Shown piece by piece: positions 24,787-34,835 of a stretch of 64,000 nucleotides of DNA. This stretch comes from Paenibacillus taichungensis (GTDB lineage: Bacteria; Bacillota; Bacilli; Paenibacillales; Paenibacillaceae): NCBI RefSeq assembly GCF_013359905.1, contig NZ_JABMCC010000121.1, positions 992,001-1,056,000 of the forward strand, read 5' to 3'. Position 1 is the stretch's first letter, and each line of letters begins with the position of its first letter. Both the position numbers and the translations under genes were made by a program. Under the pieces are notes generated by a model that was given only the letters and a program-made list of their open reading frames with translations, searched no databases and was not told the origin of the DNA.

Positions 24787-24880
24787 ATGTATTAATGAGT
24801 TGTTGTTTTCTTTATATAAGCTGCATTCATTGCAAGTTCAGGAGAAGCACTCATATATTTTAACTAACGGGGGAACGAAC

Positions 24881-25507
24881 ATGTCTAACATTTTATTTGT
24901 CAAAGCAAACGACCGTCCTGCAGATCAAGCAGTCAGCGTACAATTGTACGATGCATTTTTGAGCGCATACAAAGAATCCCACCCAGGTGACACAGTTACC
25001 GAACTGGATCTCTACAATACAGATATTCCTTACTACGGCAACACTGTAATTACAGGTGGATACAAAGCCGCTAATGGTATCGAAGCAACTGCTGAAGAGC
25101 AAAAAGCAGCTGCACTGGCAGCACAATTGCAAGATCAATTCTTGGCAGCAGACAAAGTAGTATTTGCATTCCCACTGTGGAACTTCACTGTTCCAGCACC
25201 ACTGGTAAACTACATTTCCTACCTGAGCCAAGCTGGCAAAATGTTCAAATACACTGCTGAAGGCCCTGTAGGTCTGGTAGGCGACAAAAAAGTGGCATTG
25301 TTGAACGCGCGTGGCGGAGTTTACTCCGTTGAGCCAATGGCATCCGCTGAAATGTCCGTTAAATATGTAACAAATGTACTGAACTTCTGGGGTATTCAAA
25401 ACCCTGAACTGGTTATCGTTGAAGGCCACAATGCTTCACCTGACCGTTCCCAAGAGATCGTAGCAGCAGGTCTGAAATTGGCTTCCGAAGTAGCAGCAAG
25501 CTTCTAA
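24881..25507 (+). CDS. azoR: FMN-dependent NADH-azoreductase
   Basis: This 208-residue flavodoxin-fold quinone/azo-compound reductase uses FMN and NAD(P)H and probably protects against quinone and electrophile stress. Family blocks are NILFVKANDRPADQAVSVQLY at the start, VFAFPLWNFTVPAPLVNYIS (FMN-binding loop) and GPVGLVGDKKVALLNARGGVY. The start is ATG 24881 with GGGGGAACG before it; the frame extends upstream to the promoter without coding support. The codon choice is that of a highly expressed gene. It has its own promoter and terminator. Confidence 0.93.
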   Translation: MSNILFVKANDRPADQAVSVQLYDAFLSAYKESHPGDTVTELDLYNTDIPYYGNTVITGGYKAANGIEATAEEQKAAALAAQLQDQFLAADKVVFAFPLWNFTVPAPLVNYISYLSQAGKMFKYTAEGPVGLVGDKKVALLNARGGVYSVEPMASAEMSVKYVTNVLNFWGIQNPELVIVEGHNASPDRSQEIVAAGLKLASEVAASF

Positions 25508-25528
25508 TAGCTTATATATAGAAACACG

Positions 25529-25569
25529 AAAAAGCCCATTATCTCCGTTGGAGATGATGGGCTTTTTTT
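25529..25569. terminator. Bidirectional terminator
   Basis: AAAAAGCCCATTATCTCC pairs with GGAGATGATGGGCTTTTTTT around a three-base loop (25529-25569). A-rich and T-rich flanks allow use by azoR and by the convergent DUF2161 gene. Confidence 0.93.
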
Positions 25570-25607
25570 GCATCTGCATTTTGCATGGAACTACACTGCC
25601 TGTTGCC

Positions 25608-26453
25608 TCAGTCATCCCTTCCATGGATCAGGTAGGGCTCCGCTACTTCCGCAATATGTTCCAGCTCACTGTCTTCATGTTGATTCAAGGAAAAATCTAT
25701 TTCTAGTTCATTTATACTCCGTTCAATCATATCATTATCCTCAAGCATATGAGCATGCTCGGTTAGTGCCTGCACACCCTTAACCGTCAGCACATATCGT
25801 CCACGGGATAGCCGCTCGAACCAGCCATAATAGTTTTTTTGCAAAATGGCCGCAGCGGAGCCCACACTTGTCTGTTTGCTGATCGAGGCTGGGGAGGCTT
25901 CTCCCTGAGCGCGAAGGGCGAAAGCTACACGTAATGCCTTTTCTCTGTAAGCGGTGACCAGCTGCCTGCGTGTGCTTCCTCCCGTGTTGTAGTCACCACT
26001 GCGCTCGTCGAATTCCTTCAGCAGTCGCTGCCGCCGGATACCGCCTTTACGGACAACGGTGCCGCTACCAGGTATAAGAGATTGGACAGCAGGTTCACAC
26101 AGCACATCAATCAGAGGTGATTTGGTTTTGTAGAACGTAACGGTGATAAGGCCCAGCCCAAGTTGTCTGCATAGTGCTGTCAAATCGCCCCAACGCTGGT
26201 TCACAGCACCACGCTTGCTACGATTCCGCTCAACAGCCAGATACACGAAGGGGCTGAGCTTCAGGCGCTGCATTCCCTGTAGCAGCAGAGACAGATTAAA
26301 TGTTTTTTTCATCTCCACAATGAGTGGTTCACTTTGATCCGATTTGACCCCAACCAGGTCACAATGTTTGACTTCAGCCTTCACGTCGTAGCCGCGTCGT
26401 TCGAAAAAAGCCTTTACAGGTGAATATAACTCAGTTTCGTACTTTACTGCCAT
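25608..26453 (-). CDS. DUF2161 protein, PD-(D/E)XK nuclease-like
   Basis: This 281-residue protein matches the DUF2161 family. The N-terminal half looks like a PD-(D/E)XK nuclease core: an early Glu in YETELYSPVKAFFERRGYDV, then HCDLVGVK (catalytic Asp) and LIVEMKKTF (E-x-K). The C-terminal half contains a segment rich in basic residues (RRQRLLKEF to RRQLVTAYREKALRVAFAL) and a winged-helix-like part (SPASISKQTSVGSAAAILQKN). These features suggest a DNA-binding endonuclease or restriction-like protein, but no activity is established to my knowledge. No methyltransferase or phage gene lies nearby. Confidence 0.8.
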   Translation of the reverse strand: MAVKYETELYSPVKAFFERRGYDVKAEVKHCDLVGVKSDQSEPLIVEMKKTFNLSLLLQGMQRLKLSPFVYLAVERNRSKRGAVNQRWGDLTALCRQLGLGLITVTFYKTKSPLIDVLCEPAVQSLIPGSGTVVRKGGIRRQRLLKEFDERSGDYNTGGSTRRQLVTAYREKALRVAFALRAQGEASPASISKQTSVGSAAAILQKNYYGWFERLSRGRYVLTVKGVQALTEHAHMLEDNDMIERSINELEIDFSLNQHEDSELEHIAEVAEPYLIHGRDD

Positions 26454-26814
26454 CGTTTCTGCTCCTTCCCTGAAGTGGCTCGTCTCTGGCCATCTATTGT
26501 CCCGTTTTTTGAATTTAGAACCTTCATTATATCATATCCGTTCTTTTTTTTCTGAGTGCACAAGATGTCTGATAGAACAGGGAAAGCCTCAAATTAAGAC
26601 CCGCGGATTGAAAAAAAGAGGTCAACTTATCCGATTTGCCGCATAGGTATGTAATACACTTTTCACAACAATACATGATGTTTGGACAGAGGGTGGCGGG
26701 ACTAATCCGGACCGCAAGATTGGTATTCAAGCACAAGCCGTAATTCTATTGATTTCTTCATACCATTCGGAATGGTTGACAATCACACTAAAGGAGCCAT
26801 GGGAGGTACCAAGC
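26454..26814. other. 361-bp intergenic region before prkA
   Basis: This divergent gap holds a possible sporulation (SigE-like) promoter for prkA. TCAACTT followed 13 bases later by CATAGGTA (about 26623-26649) is a weak match to KMATATT-N14-CATACAMT. Nothing else is supported. Confidence 0.3.
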
Positions 26815-28710
26815 ATGAATATTTTTGAACGCGTTGCGGAACATCGGGCAGAGAGTGACCGTTTATCATGGAACGGGACATTTGAAGATTATATTGCACT
26901 GCTGAGAGAGGACCCGACTCCGGCAATGACGGCTCACGCACGAGTGTACCAGATGATTGAATCGTTTGGCGTGGAAGAAGTTGGGGGGCACAAACGGTAC
27001 AAGTTTTTTGAACAGGAGATTTTTGGGCTGGATCGTTCCATTGAAAAGCTGGTGGAAGAATATTTCCACTCGGCAGCACGTCGTCTGGATGTTCGTAAAC
27101 GTATTCTGCTGCTGATGGGCCCAGTCAGCGGAGGTAAGTCAACACTGGTAACGCTGCTGAAACGTGGCCTTGAACAATTCTCCCGCACAGAGAAGGGTGC
27201 TGTATACGCCATTGAAGGATGCCCAATGCATGAGGAGCCTCTGCATCTGATTCCGCTGGAGCTTCGTCCCGAAGTGGAAAAGGAGATCGGTGTCCGCATT
27301 GAGGGCAATCTCTGCCCATCCTGCCAGATGCGTCTTCGGACGGAATATGGGGGTGATATCAGTAAGGTGCGGGTAGAACGGGTCATCATTTCCGAGGATA
27401 ACCGGGTGGGAATCGGAACATTCAGTCCATCCGATCCCAAATCCCAAGATATTGCCGATCTGACAGGAAGTATCGACTTCTCAACCATTACCGAATTCGG
27501 CTCTGAGTCTGATCCGCGCGCCTATCGTTTTGACGGTGAATTGAACAAGGCCAACCGTGGATTGATGGAATTTCAGGAGATGCTGAAATGTGATGAGAAG
27601 TTTCTGTGGAACCTTTTATCGCTGACGCAGGAAGGTAATTTTAAAGCAGGCCGATTTGCCTTGATCAGTGCGGATGAAATGATTGTGGCGCATACGAATG
27701 AATCCGAGTACAAATCATTTATTTCCAACAAAAAGAATGAAGCCTTGCAATCCCGGATGATCGTCATGCCGATTCCCTACAACCTGAAGGTCTCCGAGGA
27801 AGAGAAGATTTACGGCAAGCTCATTCAGCAAAGTGATATGAAGCATGTCCATATTGCACCGCATGCCCTGCGGACTGCAGCCATTTTCTCCATACTTACC
27901 CGCTTGAAAGAAACGAAGAAACAAGGCATGGATCTGGTCAAAAAAATGCGGATGTATGACGGTGAAGAAGTCGAAGGGTACAAAGAAGCTGATCTGCGCG
28001 AGATGCAAAATGAATATTTGGATGAGGGCATGTCGGGCATTGATCCACGTTATGTCATCAACCGGATATCCAGTGCTTTGATTAAGCAAAACCTTCAGTG
28101 CATTAACGCGTTGGATATTCTCCGGGCGATCAAGGATGGTCTGGATCAGCATGCTTCGATTACAAAAGAGGAACGCGAGCGTTACCTGAACTTTATTGCC
28201 CTGGCTCGGAAAGAGTATGATGAGCTGGCGAAGAAGGAAGTACAGAAAGCATTTGTCTACTCGTTCGAAGAATCGGCCAGAACGCTGTTCGAAAATTACC
28301 TCGATAATATCGAGGCATTCTGCAACTGGTCCAAAATTCGTGATCCACTGACGGATGAGGAGATGGACCCGGATGAGCGTTTGATGCGTTCGATAGAAGA
28401 ACAGATCGGTATTTCCGAAAATGCTAAAAAAGCTTTCAGGGAAGAGATATTGATCCGCATCTCGGCTTATTCCCGGAAGGAACGGAAATTCGAATACAGC
28501 AGCCATGATCGTTTGCGTGAAGCGATTGAAAAGAAACTGTTCACTGACTTAAAGGATATTGTGAAGATCACAACTTCAACCAAGACACCAGATGCCACTC
28601 AACTGAAACGAATGAATGAAGTGATTAAACGGTTGATTGAAGAACATGGATATACCGCAGCTAGTGCGAATGAACTGCTCCGTTATGTGGGTAGTCTGTT
28701 GAATCGCTAA
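26815..28710 (+). CDS. prkA: PrkA family serine protein kinase/AAA+ protein
   Basis: The protein has 631 residues, the family's usual size. It starts NIFERVAEHRAES and has an AAA+ domain with Walker A MGPVSGGKSTLV at about residues 100-110 and a Cys pair LCPSCQMRL. The C-terminal PrkA domain has the region KRMNEVIKRLIEEHGY. B. subtilis PrkA works in the sporulation mother cell. In enterobacteria the homologue YeaG acts with YeaH and YcgB in starvation. Here the partners yhbH and spoVR lie 13 kb away on the other strand. ATG 26815 follows GGGAGG; upstream in-frame codons lack support. Confidence 0.95.
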   Translation: MNIFERVAEHRAESDRLSWNGTFEDYIALLREDPTPAMTAHARVYQMIESFGVEEVGGHKRYKFFEQEIFGLDRSIEKLVEEYFHSAARRLDVRKRILLLMGPVSGGKSTLVTLLKRGLEQFSRTEKGAVYAIEGCPMHEEPLHLIPLELRPEVEKEIGVRIEGNLCPSCQMRLRTEYGGDISKVRVERVIISEDNRVGIGTFSPSDPKSQDIADLTGSIDFSTITEFGSESDPRAYRFDGELNKANRGLMEFQEMLKCDEKFLWNLLSLTQEGNFKAGRFALISADEMIVAHTNESEYKSFISNKKNEALQSRMIVMPIPYNLKVSEEEKIYGKLIQQSDMKHVHIAPHALRTAAIFSILTRLKETKKQGMDLVKKMRMYDGEEVEGYKEADLREMQNEYLDEGMSGIDPRYVINRISSALIKQNLQCINALDILRAIKDGLDQHASITKEERERYLNFIALARKEYDELAKKEVQKAFVYSFEESARTLFENYLDNIEAFCNWSKIRDPLTDEEMDPDERLMRSIEEQIGISENAKKAFREEILIRISAYSRKERKFEYSSHDRLREAIEKKLFTDLKDIVKITTSTKTPDATQLKRMNEVIKRLIEEHGYTAASANELLRYVGSLLNR

Positions 28711-28737
28711 TCTGCAACGAACCATTCCGGATCAGGC

Positions 28738-28787
28738 TCCTGACTCCTGCTGTGAGGCTCCTTCACAGCAGGGTCAGGGGTCTTTTT
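28738..28787 (+). terminator. Terminator after prkA
   Basis: A long stem, TCCTGACTCCTGCTGTGA with TCACAGCAGGGTCAGGGG (28738-28780), precedes TCTTTTT. Confidence 0.9.
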
Positions 28788-28956
28788 ATATAGGTATTTG
28801 TACAATTATGACTAGTAAAATGACAGAGAAGGTCAATTCCATGACAAATTAGTTCTAATGGTATATGTAAAATTAGGTCATTTAGTCTATAATCGGTAAA
28901 CAGATATTTACAATTTAATATTTTTTGTGGTTATTAAGGAGCTGACAGAACTAGTT

Positions 28957-29961
28957 ATGAGTATTACTATAGCAAGACAACAACAACTTGATTATATTGG
29001 GTTGACCGCCGGAGATCTACAATTGCTTGCGGATCATCGACCTGCTTTTGAGAAAGTCGTGGACGAAGTGGTGGACCATTTCTACAATCATGTAGGCAAT
29101 TATCCGAATTTGGTCGATCTGATTGCCCGCTTCTCGTCCATTGACCGTTTGAAGGAAACACAAAAGCTATACTGGTTATCCATGACCGATGGTGTAGTTG
29201 ATGATGCATACATTGAACAGCGCATTGCAATCGGACTGGTCCATTCCCGCATTGGTTTGTCCGAAGATTATTATCTGGGCACGTATATGGTTTACCTCGA
29301 TATTGCAACAAGTATATTCCAGCAAGTCATCCCCGAACACTGGCATCTGGTCATCCAGGCTCTTAGTAAAATGTTCAATCTCGATTCACAGCTTGTATTG
29401 GAGGCTTACGAGAAGAAGGAAAAGGAAAAATTAAATCAACTCGCTGAAGATCAGCAGCATACGTTGCTGGCCATCACGGAGATTACCCAGCAGTTGACGG
29501 GCATGATTAGTGAATTGAATGAAAATGCTCAGGCGATCTCTGATGTGGCCAGAGAAACGGCTGCTTCTCAGGATCAGGCAAATGGATTGTTGGAAGAGCT
29601 GACTAAGGAAATTCATCAGATTGGCAAAATGGGTGAGATCATTCGTGAAATCTCGGATCAGAGTCATCTCGTGGGTTTGAATGCCGCCATTGAAGCTGCA
29701 CATGCAGGAGAATTTGGCCGGGGATTCGAGGTGGTTGCCAGTGAGGTTCGCAAGCTTGCGGCTAGTTCCCGAGAGGCTCAAGGGAAAATTCAGTCGAACT
29801 TGGCACAGATCATGAAGAAGCTAGGTAGTGTTCAACAGGAGTCGGAGCACACTGCTTCGGGAGCAAGGCGTCAGGCATCCCGATCAGAAGAGCTTGCGGT
29901 TTTTGCTACCACTATGGAGAAACTGGCACTTGATCTCAGGAAATTGGATCATCAGGAATAG
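28957..29961 (+). CDS. Globin-coupled chemotaxis-type sensor (HemAT-like)
   Basis: The soluble protein has about 334 residues. Residues 1-160 are a sensor globin (protoglobin) domain with the proximal haem histidine near H96 in IGLVHSRIGLSEDYYLG. The C-terminal half is an MCP signalling hairpin whose tip is IIREISDQSHLVGLNAAIEAAHAGEFGRGF in outline, followed by VVASEVRKLA. It probably senses O2 and signals to CheA/CheW. It is about 100 residues shorter than B. subtilis HemAT because the MCP helices are trimmed. The start is uncertain: ATG 28957 lies 15 bases from AAGGAG, and a GTG at 28927 has no ribosome site. Confidence 0.88.
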   Translation: MSITIARQQQLDYIGLTAGDLQLLADHRPAFEKVVDEVVDHFYNHVGNYPNLVDLIARFSSIDRLKETQKLYWLSMTDGVVDDAYIEQRIAIGLVHSRIGLSEDYYLGTYMVYLDIATSIFQQVIPEHWHLVIQALSKMFNLDSQLVLEAYEKKEKEKLNQLAEDQQHTLLAITEITQQLTGMISELNENAQAISDVARETAASQDQANGLLEELTKEIHQIGKMGEIIREISDQSHLVGLNAAIEAAHAGEFGRGFEVVASEVRKLAASSREAQGKIQSNLAQIMKKLGSVQQESEHTASGARRQASRSEELAVFATTMEKLALDLRKLDHQE

Positions 29962-30090
29962 GCGTTAATACTGGCTGGAAGCTGTGATACCGTTTCTGGC
30001 TGTTTTAAGCTATAATGGGTAGACAAACCTGCCGATGTTATAGTGAATGCAGCCGGAGACAGGGGATTTGAAAGAGGTTGAGGTGATCAG

Positions 30091-31095
30091 GTGGCTTCTA
30101 TCCATGATGTGGCCAAAGAGGCGGGCGTATCTGTTGCAACCGTTTCCAAAGTGCTGAACGATTATCCCGATGTAAGTGACAAAACTCGCAAAAAAGTCAA
30201 TATAGCTATCGAACTATTGAAATATCAACCAAATGTGGTTGCACGTGGACTTGTAAAACGCCGTTCTTGGACGGTAGGTGTGTTGTTGACGGTTCCTTTT
30301 ACCAATCCGTTTGTATCGGAGCTACTTGAAGGAATCAAAACAGCACTGGAAAACAGTGGATACGATCTTGTTCGCTTATCTACACGTTTTGATGATCCAA
30401 CATACTCGTTTATTAAACATTGCCGCAGCCGAAATGTAGATGGCGTCGTTGTATTCGGGGAAGGAAGAGACAACAAGAGTCTTCAGGAATTGGTTACTGC
30501 GGAGATTCCTACGATGTTCATCGATACCGACTTGTTTGGCAAGCGGGCAGGATACATAACGACGGATAATGCCAATGCCATTGCCATGAGTGTGAAGCAT
30601 TTGCATGAACTGGGTCACCAGAAAATTGCTTATATTTCAGGTACACTTGGGCCTGCTGTAGCGAATCTTCGACTGGATGGATATCGGGAAGGCTTACGTG
30701 TATGCGGCATTCCATATTCTACGGTGTACCTGGAGGTTTGTGACTATTCTTTCGATGGGGGCAGTAAGGCTGCTCGCCGATTGCTTGCATTGAAGGACCA
30801 GCCTACGGGGATTGTCTGTGCTTCAGATATGTCTGCTTTTGGTGCGATCCACGAAATTGAGAAGCATGGTTTACGGGTGCCCGAGGATGTATCTGTTGTC
30901 GGATTTGATAACACATACTATGCGGAAGTGTTCAAACCAGGGTTGACCACGATTAATCAAAATATTCATTCCATTGGGATCAAATCGATTGAATATCTGA
31001 TCGCCATGATTGAAAATCCTGCTTATACGCCACCAGTTATTACGGAGCCATCCAATCTGGTGATTCGTCAAACGACTGCACCTGCGCAAGCGTAA
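30091..31095 (+). CDS. LacI-family transcriptional regulator
   Basis: The 334-residue regulator has an N-terminal HTH (SIHDVAKEAGVSVATVSKVLND), hinge (YQPNVVARGLVKRRS) and a sugar-sensing domain with GFDNTYYAEVFKPGLTTINQ. It starts with GTG following TTGAGGTGATC. It is different in sequence from the LacI protein at 19.3 kb. The neighbours downstream (YesN/YesM pair and a sugar-binding lipoprotein) suggest carbohydrate control. No operator that obviously belongs to it was found. A terminator follows, so it is transcribed alone. Confidence 0.92.
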   Translation: MASIHDVAKEAGVSVATVSKVLNDYPDVSDKTRKKVNIAIELLKYQPNVVARGLVKRRSWTVGVLLTVPFTNPFVSELLEGIKTALENSGYDLVRLSTRFDDPTYSFIKHCRSRNVDGVVVFGEGRDNKSLQELVTAEIPTMFIDTDLFGKRAGYITTDNANAIAMSVKHLHELGHQKIAYISGTLGPAVANLRLDGYREGLRVCGIPYSTVYLEVCDYSFDGGSKAARRLLALKDQPTGIVCASDMSAFGAIHEIEKHGLRVPEDVSVVGFDNTYYAEVFKPGLTTINQNIHSIGIKSIEYLIAMIENPAYTPPVITEPSNLVIRQTTAPAQA

Positions 31096-31108
31096 AGATC
31101 TTCCAACC

Positions 31109-31135
31109 AGCACAGCCTATGGGCTGTGCTTTTTT
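31109..31135 (+). terminator. Terminator after the LacI-type gene
   Basis: AGCACAGCC, four bases, GGCTGTGCT, then TTTTTT. Confidence 0.93.
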
Positions 31136-31260
31136 GGTATGTCGTTTCATTTTAAGAAATAACGGGGTTCAGAAGTTGCTGAGCAAAGCTGGTAAGAAAA
31201 GCTGTTGACTTTTTGCCACACAGACCCTAACAATAAAAGGCAGAATAATACAAAAACTTA

Positions 31261-31274
31261 TGTAATCGCTTACT
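31261..31274 (+). promoter_or_regulatory. CcpA cre-like site before the yesN-type gene
   Basis: TGTAATCGCTTACT matches 13 of 14 positions of the cre consensus TGWAANCGNTNWCA (only the last base differs). It lies 57 bases upstream of the start codon and downstream of a possible -35 TTGACT at 31205-31210, where CcpA would repress. Confidence 0.55.
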
Positions 31275-31330
31275 TTTGCTGATGGATATAGGGAAACTGC
31301 AATTGTCATTCAATGGGAAGGGTGATGGTC

Positions 31331-32947
31331 ATGCATCGGGTACTGCTGGTTGATGATGAAGTATATGCTCGCAAAGGACTTCGAAAACTGATCCGCTGGG
31401 AAGCATGCGGGTTCGAGGTGGCTGGAGAGGCGAATGATGGGGATGAGGCTTGTACCCGGATTGAAGAGCTGCAGCCAGACGTTGTCATTACGGACATACG
31501 TATGCCGGAGACGGATGGACTGGAATTGATCCGGCGTACGGTTGAGCGTGATGAGCAGGTTCTAACCATGCGCAAACAGCCCTATTTTATCATCGTGAGT
31601 GGATATAATGATTTTGCTTATGCCCAGCAGGCTGTAAGGTATGGGGTGCAGGATTATATTTTGAAGCCAATTGATGAAATTGAACTGGAAGGGACTTTAC
31701 GCAAGCTGGCGGAGGAGTTGAATCGTCACAAACATGCTGAACAAACCAGACGTGAGCAGGAATACGTCAGACTAATTGATCAGTTTATCTATGGCGAATC
31801 GGAATTGGGAACGCTTGAACAGTGGACTGAACTGACGGGTACATGTGCTGGCGACGCACTGGCATATCTGCTGTTTGAGAATAACACACCACATTTCCGA
31901 GTTTCGGATAATGCTCAAGAAGAGGAGCCGGGAGCCAGGAACGGAGAGAATTTTGGCCGGATTGTGCAGTCTGTTCTTGGAATGATGTATGCAAATCGCT
32001 CGTATCTTCATGTAAAAGAGCATGGAGAACGTATCGGAGTTCTGTTAACTGCGGAACATCTGCACCCCTATTCAATGAATCTTCATGAGGTTGCCAGGCA
32101 GATGCAATCTTGCTTCGCCGAAATGGGTCATGACTCTGTAAGCATATATATCGGAAAGGTTTGTTATGAACCTTTACTTATTGGACATGCCTATCAGACC
32201 GCACTCAAGGCTATTTCCTATAAATTCATTTCAGAGAAGAGTGGGATCGTCCTGTATGATGACATGCAGCATGAACCTGTACAGTGGGTGCATACCGATC
32301 ATGAAAAGGAGCAGGAACTCCTGACACTTATGGAGGAACAACGGGTTGAGGCGTTGGAGAATGCAGTGGGTGAATGGTTCAACGGAATGAGAACGGCCAA
32401 TTACGCTCCTGTTGCCGTGACGTCAGCAATTCACCAATTGATCTCAGCGGTTCTATCCATTCTGAAATCCGCTGAGGCGAATGTGAAAGAGATACCTTCG
32501 TTCAAGCTAATTTTGGCATGGCAAGCAGATCGGGGAACGTTGGCTGAAGCTAAACGGTTGTTGACGGTTTTTATGCTGGATTCAGCACGTAAACTGGCGG
32601 AACAGCGTCAGTACAATCACAGGGGAGCCATGACTAAAATCAAACATTATATTGAAGCCAACTACAGCAGCAATATTAGTCTGAGAAGTATTGCCTCCGA
32701 ATTTTACATGAACCCGGTCTATTTGGGTCAACGCTTCCGCAAGGTGTATGGTGTGTATTTCAATGACTTCCTGCTTCAGCTTCGGATGGAGGAAGCCAAG
32801 AAGCTGCTGCGTCAGACGGATATGCGAGTATATGAAATTGCCGAGAGGGTTGGGTTCGGAAGCAGTGACTATTTCGCGACTCAATTTGAGAAAAAGGAAT
32901 CATGTTCCCCTACGGAATATCGAAATCGCATCCTGGATGAAGGGTAG
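31331..32947 (+). CDS. YesN-type AraC-family response regulator
   Basis: The 538-residue regulator has an N-terminal receiver (MHRVLLVDDEVYARKG) with phosphoacceptor D55 in VVITDIRMPETDG and Lys in YILKPIDEIELE. A long middle domain of about 300 residues follows. The C-terminal AraC double helix-turn-helix reads IKHYIEANYSSNISLRSIASE, then FYMNPVYLGQRFRKVYG and VGFGSSDYFATQFEKKE. It pairs with the kinase 12 bases downstream. ATG 31331 is chosen because GGGAAGGG lies about 9 bases upstream; two earlier in-frame ATGs (31313, 31325) sit on or before that site. The likely target is the binding-protein gene at 34836. Confidence 0.92.
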   Translation: MHRVLLVDDEVYARKGLRKLIRWEACGFEVAGEANDGDEACTRIEELQPDVVITDIRMPETDGLELIRRTVERDEQVLTMRKQPYFIIVSGYNDFAYAQQAVRYGVQDYILKPIDEIELEGTLRKLAEELNRHKHAEQTRREQEYVRLIDQFIYGESELGTLEQWTELTGTCAGDALAYLLFENNTPHFRVSDNAQEEEPGARNGENFGRIVQSVLGMMYANRSYLHVKEHGERIGVLLTAEHLHPYSMNLHEVARQMQSCFAEMGHDSVSIYIGKVCYEPLLIGHAYQTALKAISYKFISEKSGIVLYDDMQHEPVQWVHTDHEKEQELLTLMEEQRVEALENAVGEWFNGMRTANYAPVAVTSAIHQLISAVLSILKSAEANVKEIPSFKLILAWQADRGTLAEAKRLLTVFMLDSARKLAEQRQYNHRGAMTKIKHYIEANYSSNISLRSIASEFYMNPVYLGQRFRKVYGVYFNDFLLQLRMEEAKKLLRQTDMRVYEIAERVGFGSSDYFATQFEKKESCSPTEYRNRILDEG

Positions 32948-32959
32948 GGAGATGACACC

Positions 32960-34708
32960 GTGAAGCTCAACTTTTTTAATAATATCCGCCTACGGGATAA
33001 AATGCTGATTTTGTATCTTTTCTTTGTACTCGTACCCGTTATCCTGACGAATGTTATTTTCTATCAGGTGACCATAGCGAACGTGAAATCCCAGCGAATG
33101 GCAGACCTCTCCAAAGGAATGGAACAGATTCGAAGTCAATTTATGGGGGAGATTCGCAATGCGGCCGATTTTTCCTCAAGCTTTTATACGGACAGTATAT
33201 TAAATGACATGCTGGATGTGAATTATACAAATCCGGTTCAGTATATCGAAGCCTATGATTCTTATCTTCGCAAAATCCTGAATACCTATTACTCCGGCTA
33301 CCGCTCCCTCCAAGGCTTGACGATATATGTGGATAACAAAAGTGTACTGCCTTCCGGGGGAGTTGAGTTTCTGACTGAAGAGGTTCGACAGTCCGAGCCA
33401 TACAGGCTGCTGGCAAACAGTGAACACTCCGCACCCATTCTGATGAGATCCGGTCCTGAAGGGAATCGGCAGACGTTCAGCATTTTACGCAAACTCAATT
33501 ATTATGATGCTCTTCCCGGATGGAAGGAAAAGTTCGTACGACTGGATCTGAAGCCGTCGACGATTCGCCAAATTTTCACCAACCTTAACGTTCAGGGCAG
33601 CCTGTATCTGATTAATCCGGCTGGACAAATAGACTACTCGACGGATTCTGGTATCCCATGGACCAGTCAACTCTTGAATTATGGCGATGTCATGGATCAA
33701 CAAAGTAAGAAAGAGTTCGAAATGGCCTATCCATTGTCCGGTGAAATGGAGGGATGGAAAATCAACGGAGTGTTCGATGAATCCGAAATTTATAAGGAAT
33801 TGGGCAAACCCAGTCACCTTGTTGTTGTACTGGCCTGTATCAATCTGATTCTGCCAACCTGGATCATTATCTGGATGACACGTACAATCCACGTGAGGCT
33901 GGCACGAATATTGAAACACATGGAAAAAGTGAAGCATCAGCGATTTGAACCGATCAGACAGCCGGAATCGTCGGACGAAATTGGGCAGCTTACAGCCGAA
34001 TTCAATCGCATGACGATGACGATCCATCGTTTGATTAACGACGTCTACGTGGCAGACATTCAACATAAAAATTTGGAGTTACAGCGGCGGCATGCCCAAT
34101 TAAACGCATTACAGAGCCAGATTAATCCACACTTTTTATTCAATGCGCTGGAGACCATCCGCATGCGCAGTCTCATGAAAGATGAGGATGAGACGGCACG
34201 AATTATTTATCATATGGCTAAAATTTTTCGGAATGCCCTAACCTGGAATCGGGATAAAGTCAGCATTCAGGAAGAATTGGAGTATGTGACCTGTTTTCTT
34301 GAAATCCAGAAATATCGTTTCGGTCACAAGTTGAATTATAGGATTGATTTGGACCCAGAGGCTGCAGATTGTTCCATTCCCAAGATGACATTGTTACCTT
34401 TTGTTGAAAATGCCAGCATTCATGGGATCGAACCACTGAAGGAAGGTGGGGAGATTCGGCTTTGTATTCGGCGAACAGGTACAGAACTAATCTGTGTGGT
34501 GGAGGATTCCGGGGCAGGTATGACAGAGGAGAAAAGAAAGCAGCTACTTTCTTACGTGGAAACGGAAGATTCAATGGGTGATCGCGTAGGAGTACAGAAT
34601 GTCATCTATCGTCTGAAGCTGATCTACGATAGTCGGTTCCATATTCAGATCGATAGCGCTCCTAGGACTGGCACACGTGTCGAGATTGGTTTACCCCTCG
34701 AAGATTAA
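32960..34708 (+). CDS. YesM-type membrane sensor histidine kinase
   Basis: The 582-residue kinase has TM1 at about 14-38, a large extracellular domain (39-275) of the dCache kind and TM2 at about 277-300 (VVLACINLILPTWIIIWM). A HAMP region follows. The phosphoacceptor H391 lies in SQINPHFLFNALETIR, typical of the His_kinase/LytS-YesM type. The HATPase C-terminus has LLPFVENASIHGIEP and VVEDSGAGM. It starts with GTG after TAGGGAGATG. It is co-transcribed with the YesN-type regulator upstream. Such pairs commonly sense oligosaccharides, often with the help of a binding protein like the one encoded next. Confidence 0.93.
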   Translation: MKLNFFNNIRLRDKMLILYLFFVLVPVILTNVIFYQVTIANVKSQRMADLSKGMEQIRSQFMGEIRNAADFSSSFYTDSILNDMLDVNYTNPVQYIEAYDSYLRKILNTYYSGYRSLQGLTIYVDNKSVLPSGGVEFLTEEVRQSEPYRLLANSEHSAPILMRSGPEGNRQTFSILRKLNYYDALPGWKEKFVRLDLKPSTIRQIFTNLNVQGSLYLINPAGQIDYSTDSGIPWTSQLLNYGDVMDQQSKKEFEMAYPLSGEMEGWKINGVFDESEIYKELGKPSHLVVVLACINLILPTWIIIWMTRTIHVRLARILKHMEKVKHQRFEPIRQPESSDEIGQLTAEFNRMTMTIHRLINDVYVADIQHKNLELQRRHAQLNALQSQINPHFLFNALETIRMRSLMKDEDETARIIYHMAKIFRNALTWNRDKVSIQEELEYVTCFLEIQKYRFGHKLNYRIDLDPEAADCSIPKMTLLPFVENASIHGIEPLKEGGEIRLCIRRTGTELICVVEDSGAGMTEEKRKQLLSYVETEDSMGDRVGVQNVIYRLKLIYDSRFHIQIDSAPRTGTRVEIGLPLED

Positions 34709-34835
34709 CCAAATACGTTAAAGTATTAAAGATTATAAGGCAATAATATATAGTTTATCAGGTAAACAAAGTTTGTCATCAACCTTATAATGAGAGTGCT
34801 TACATCAGTGGGGGGAGAAAGAGGGGGCGTTCATA

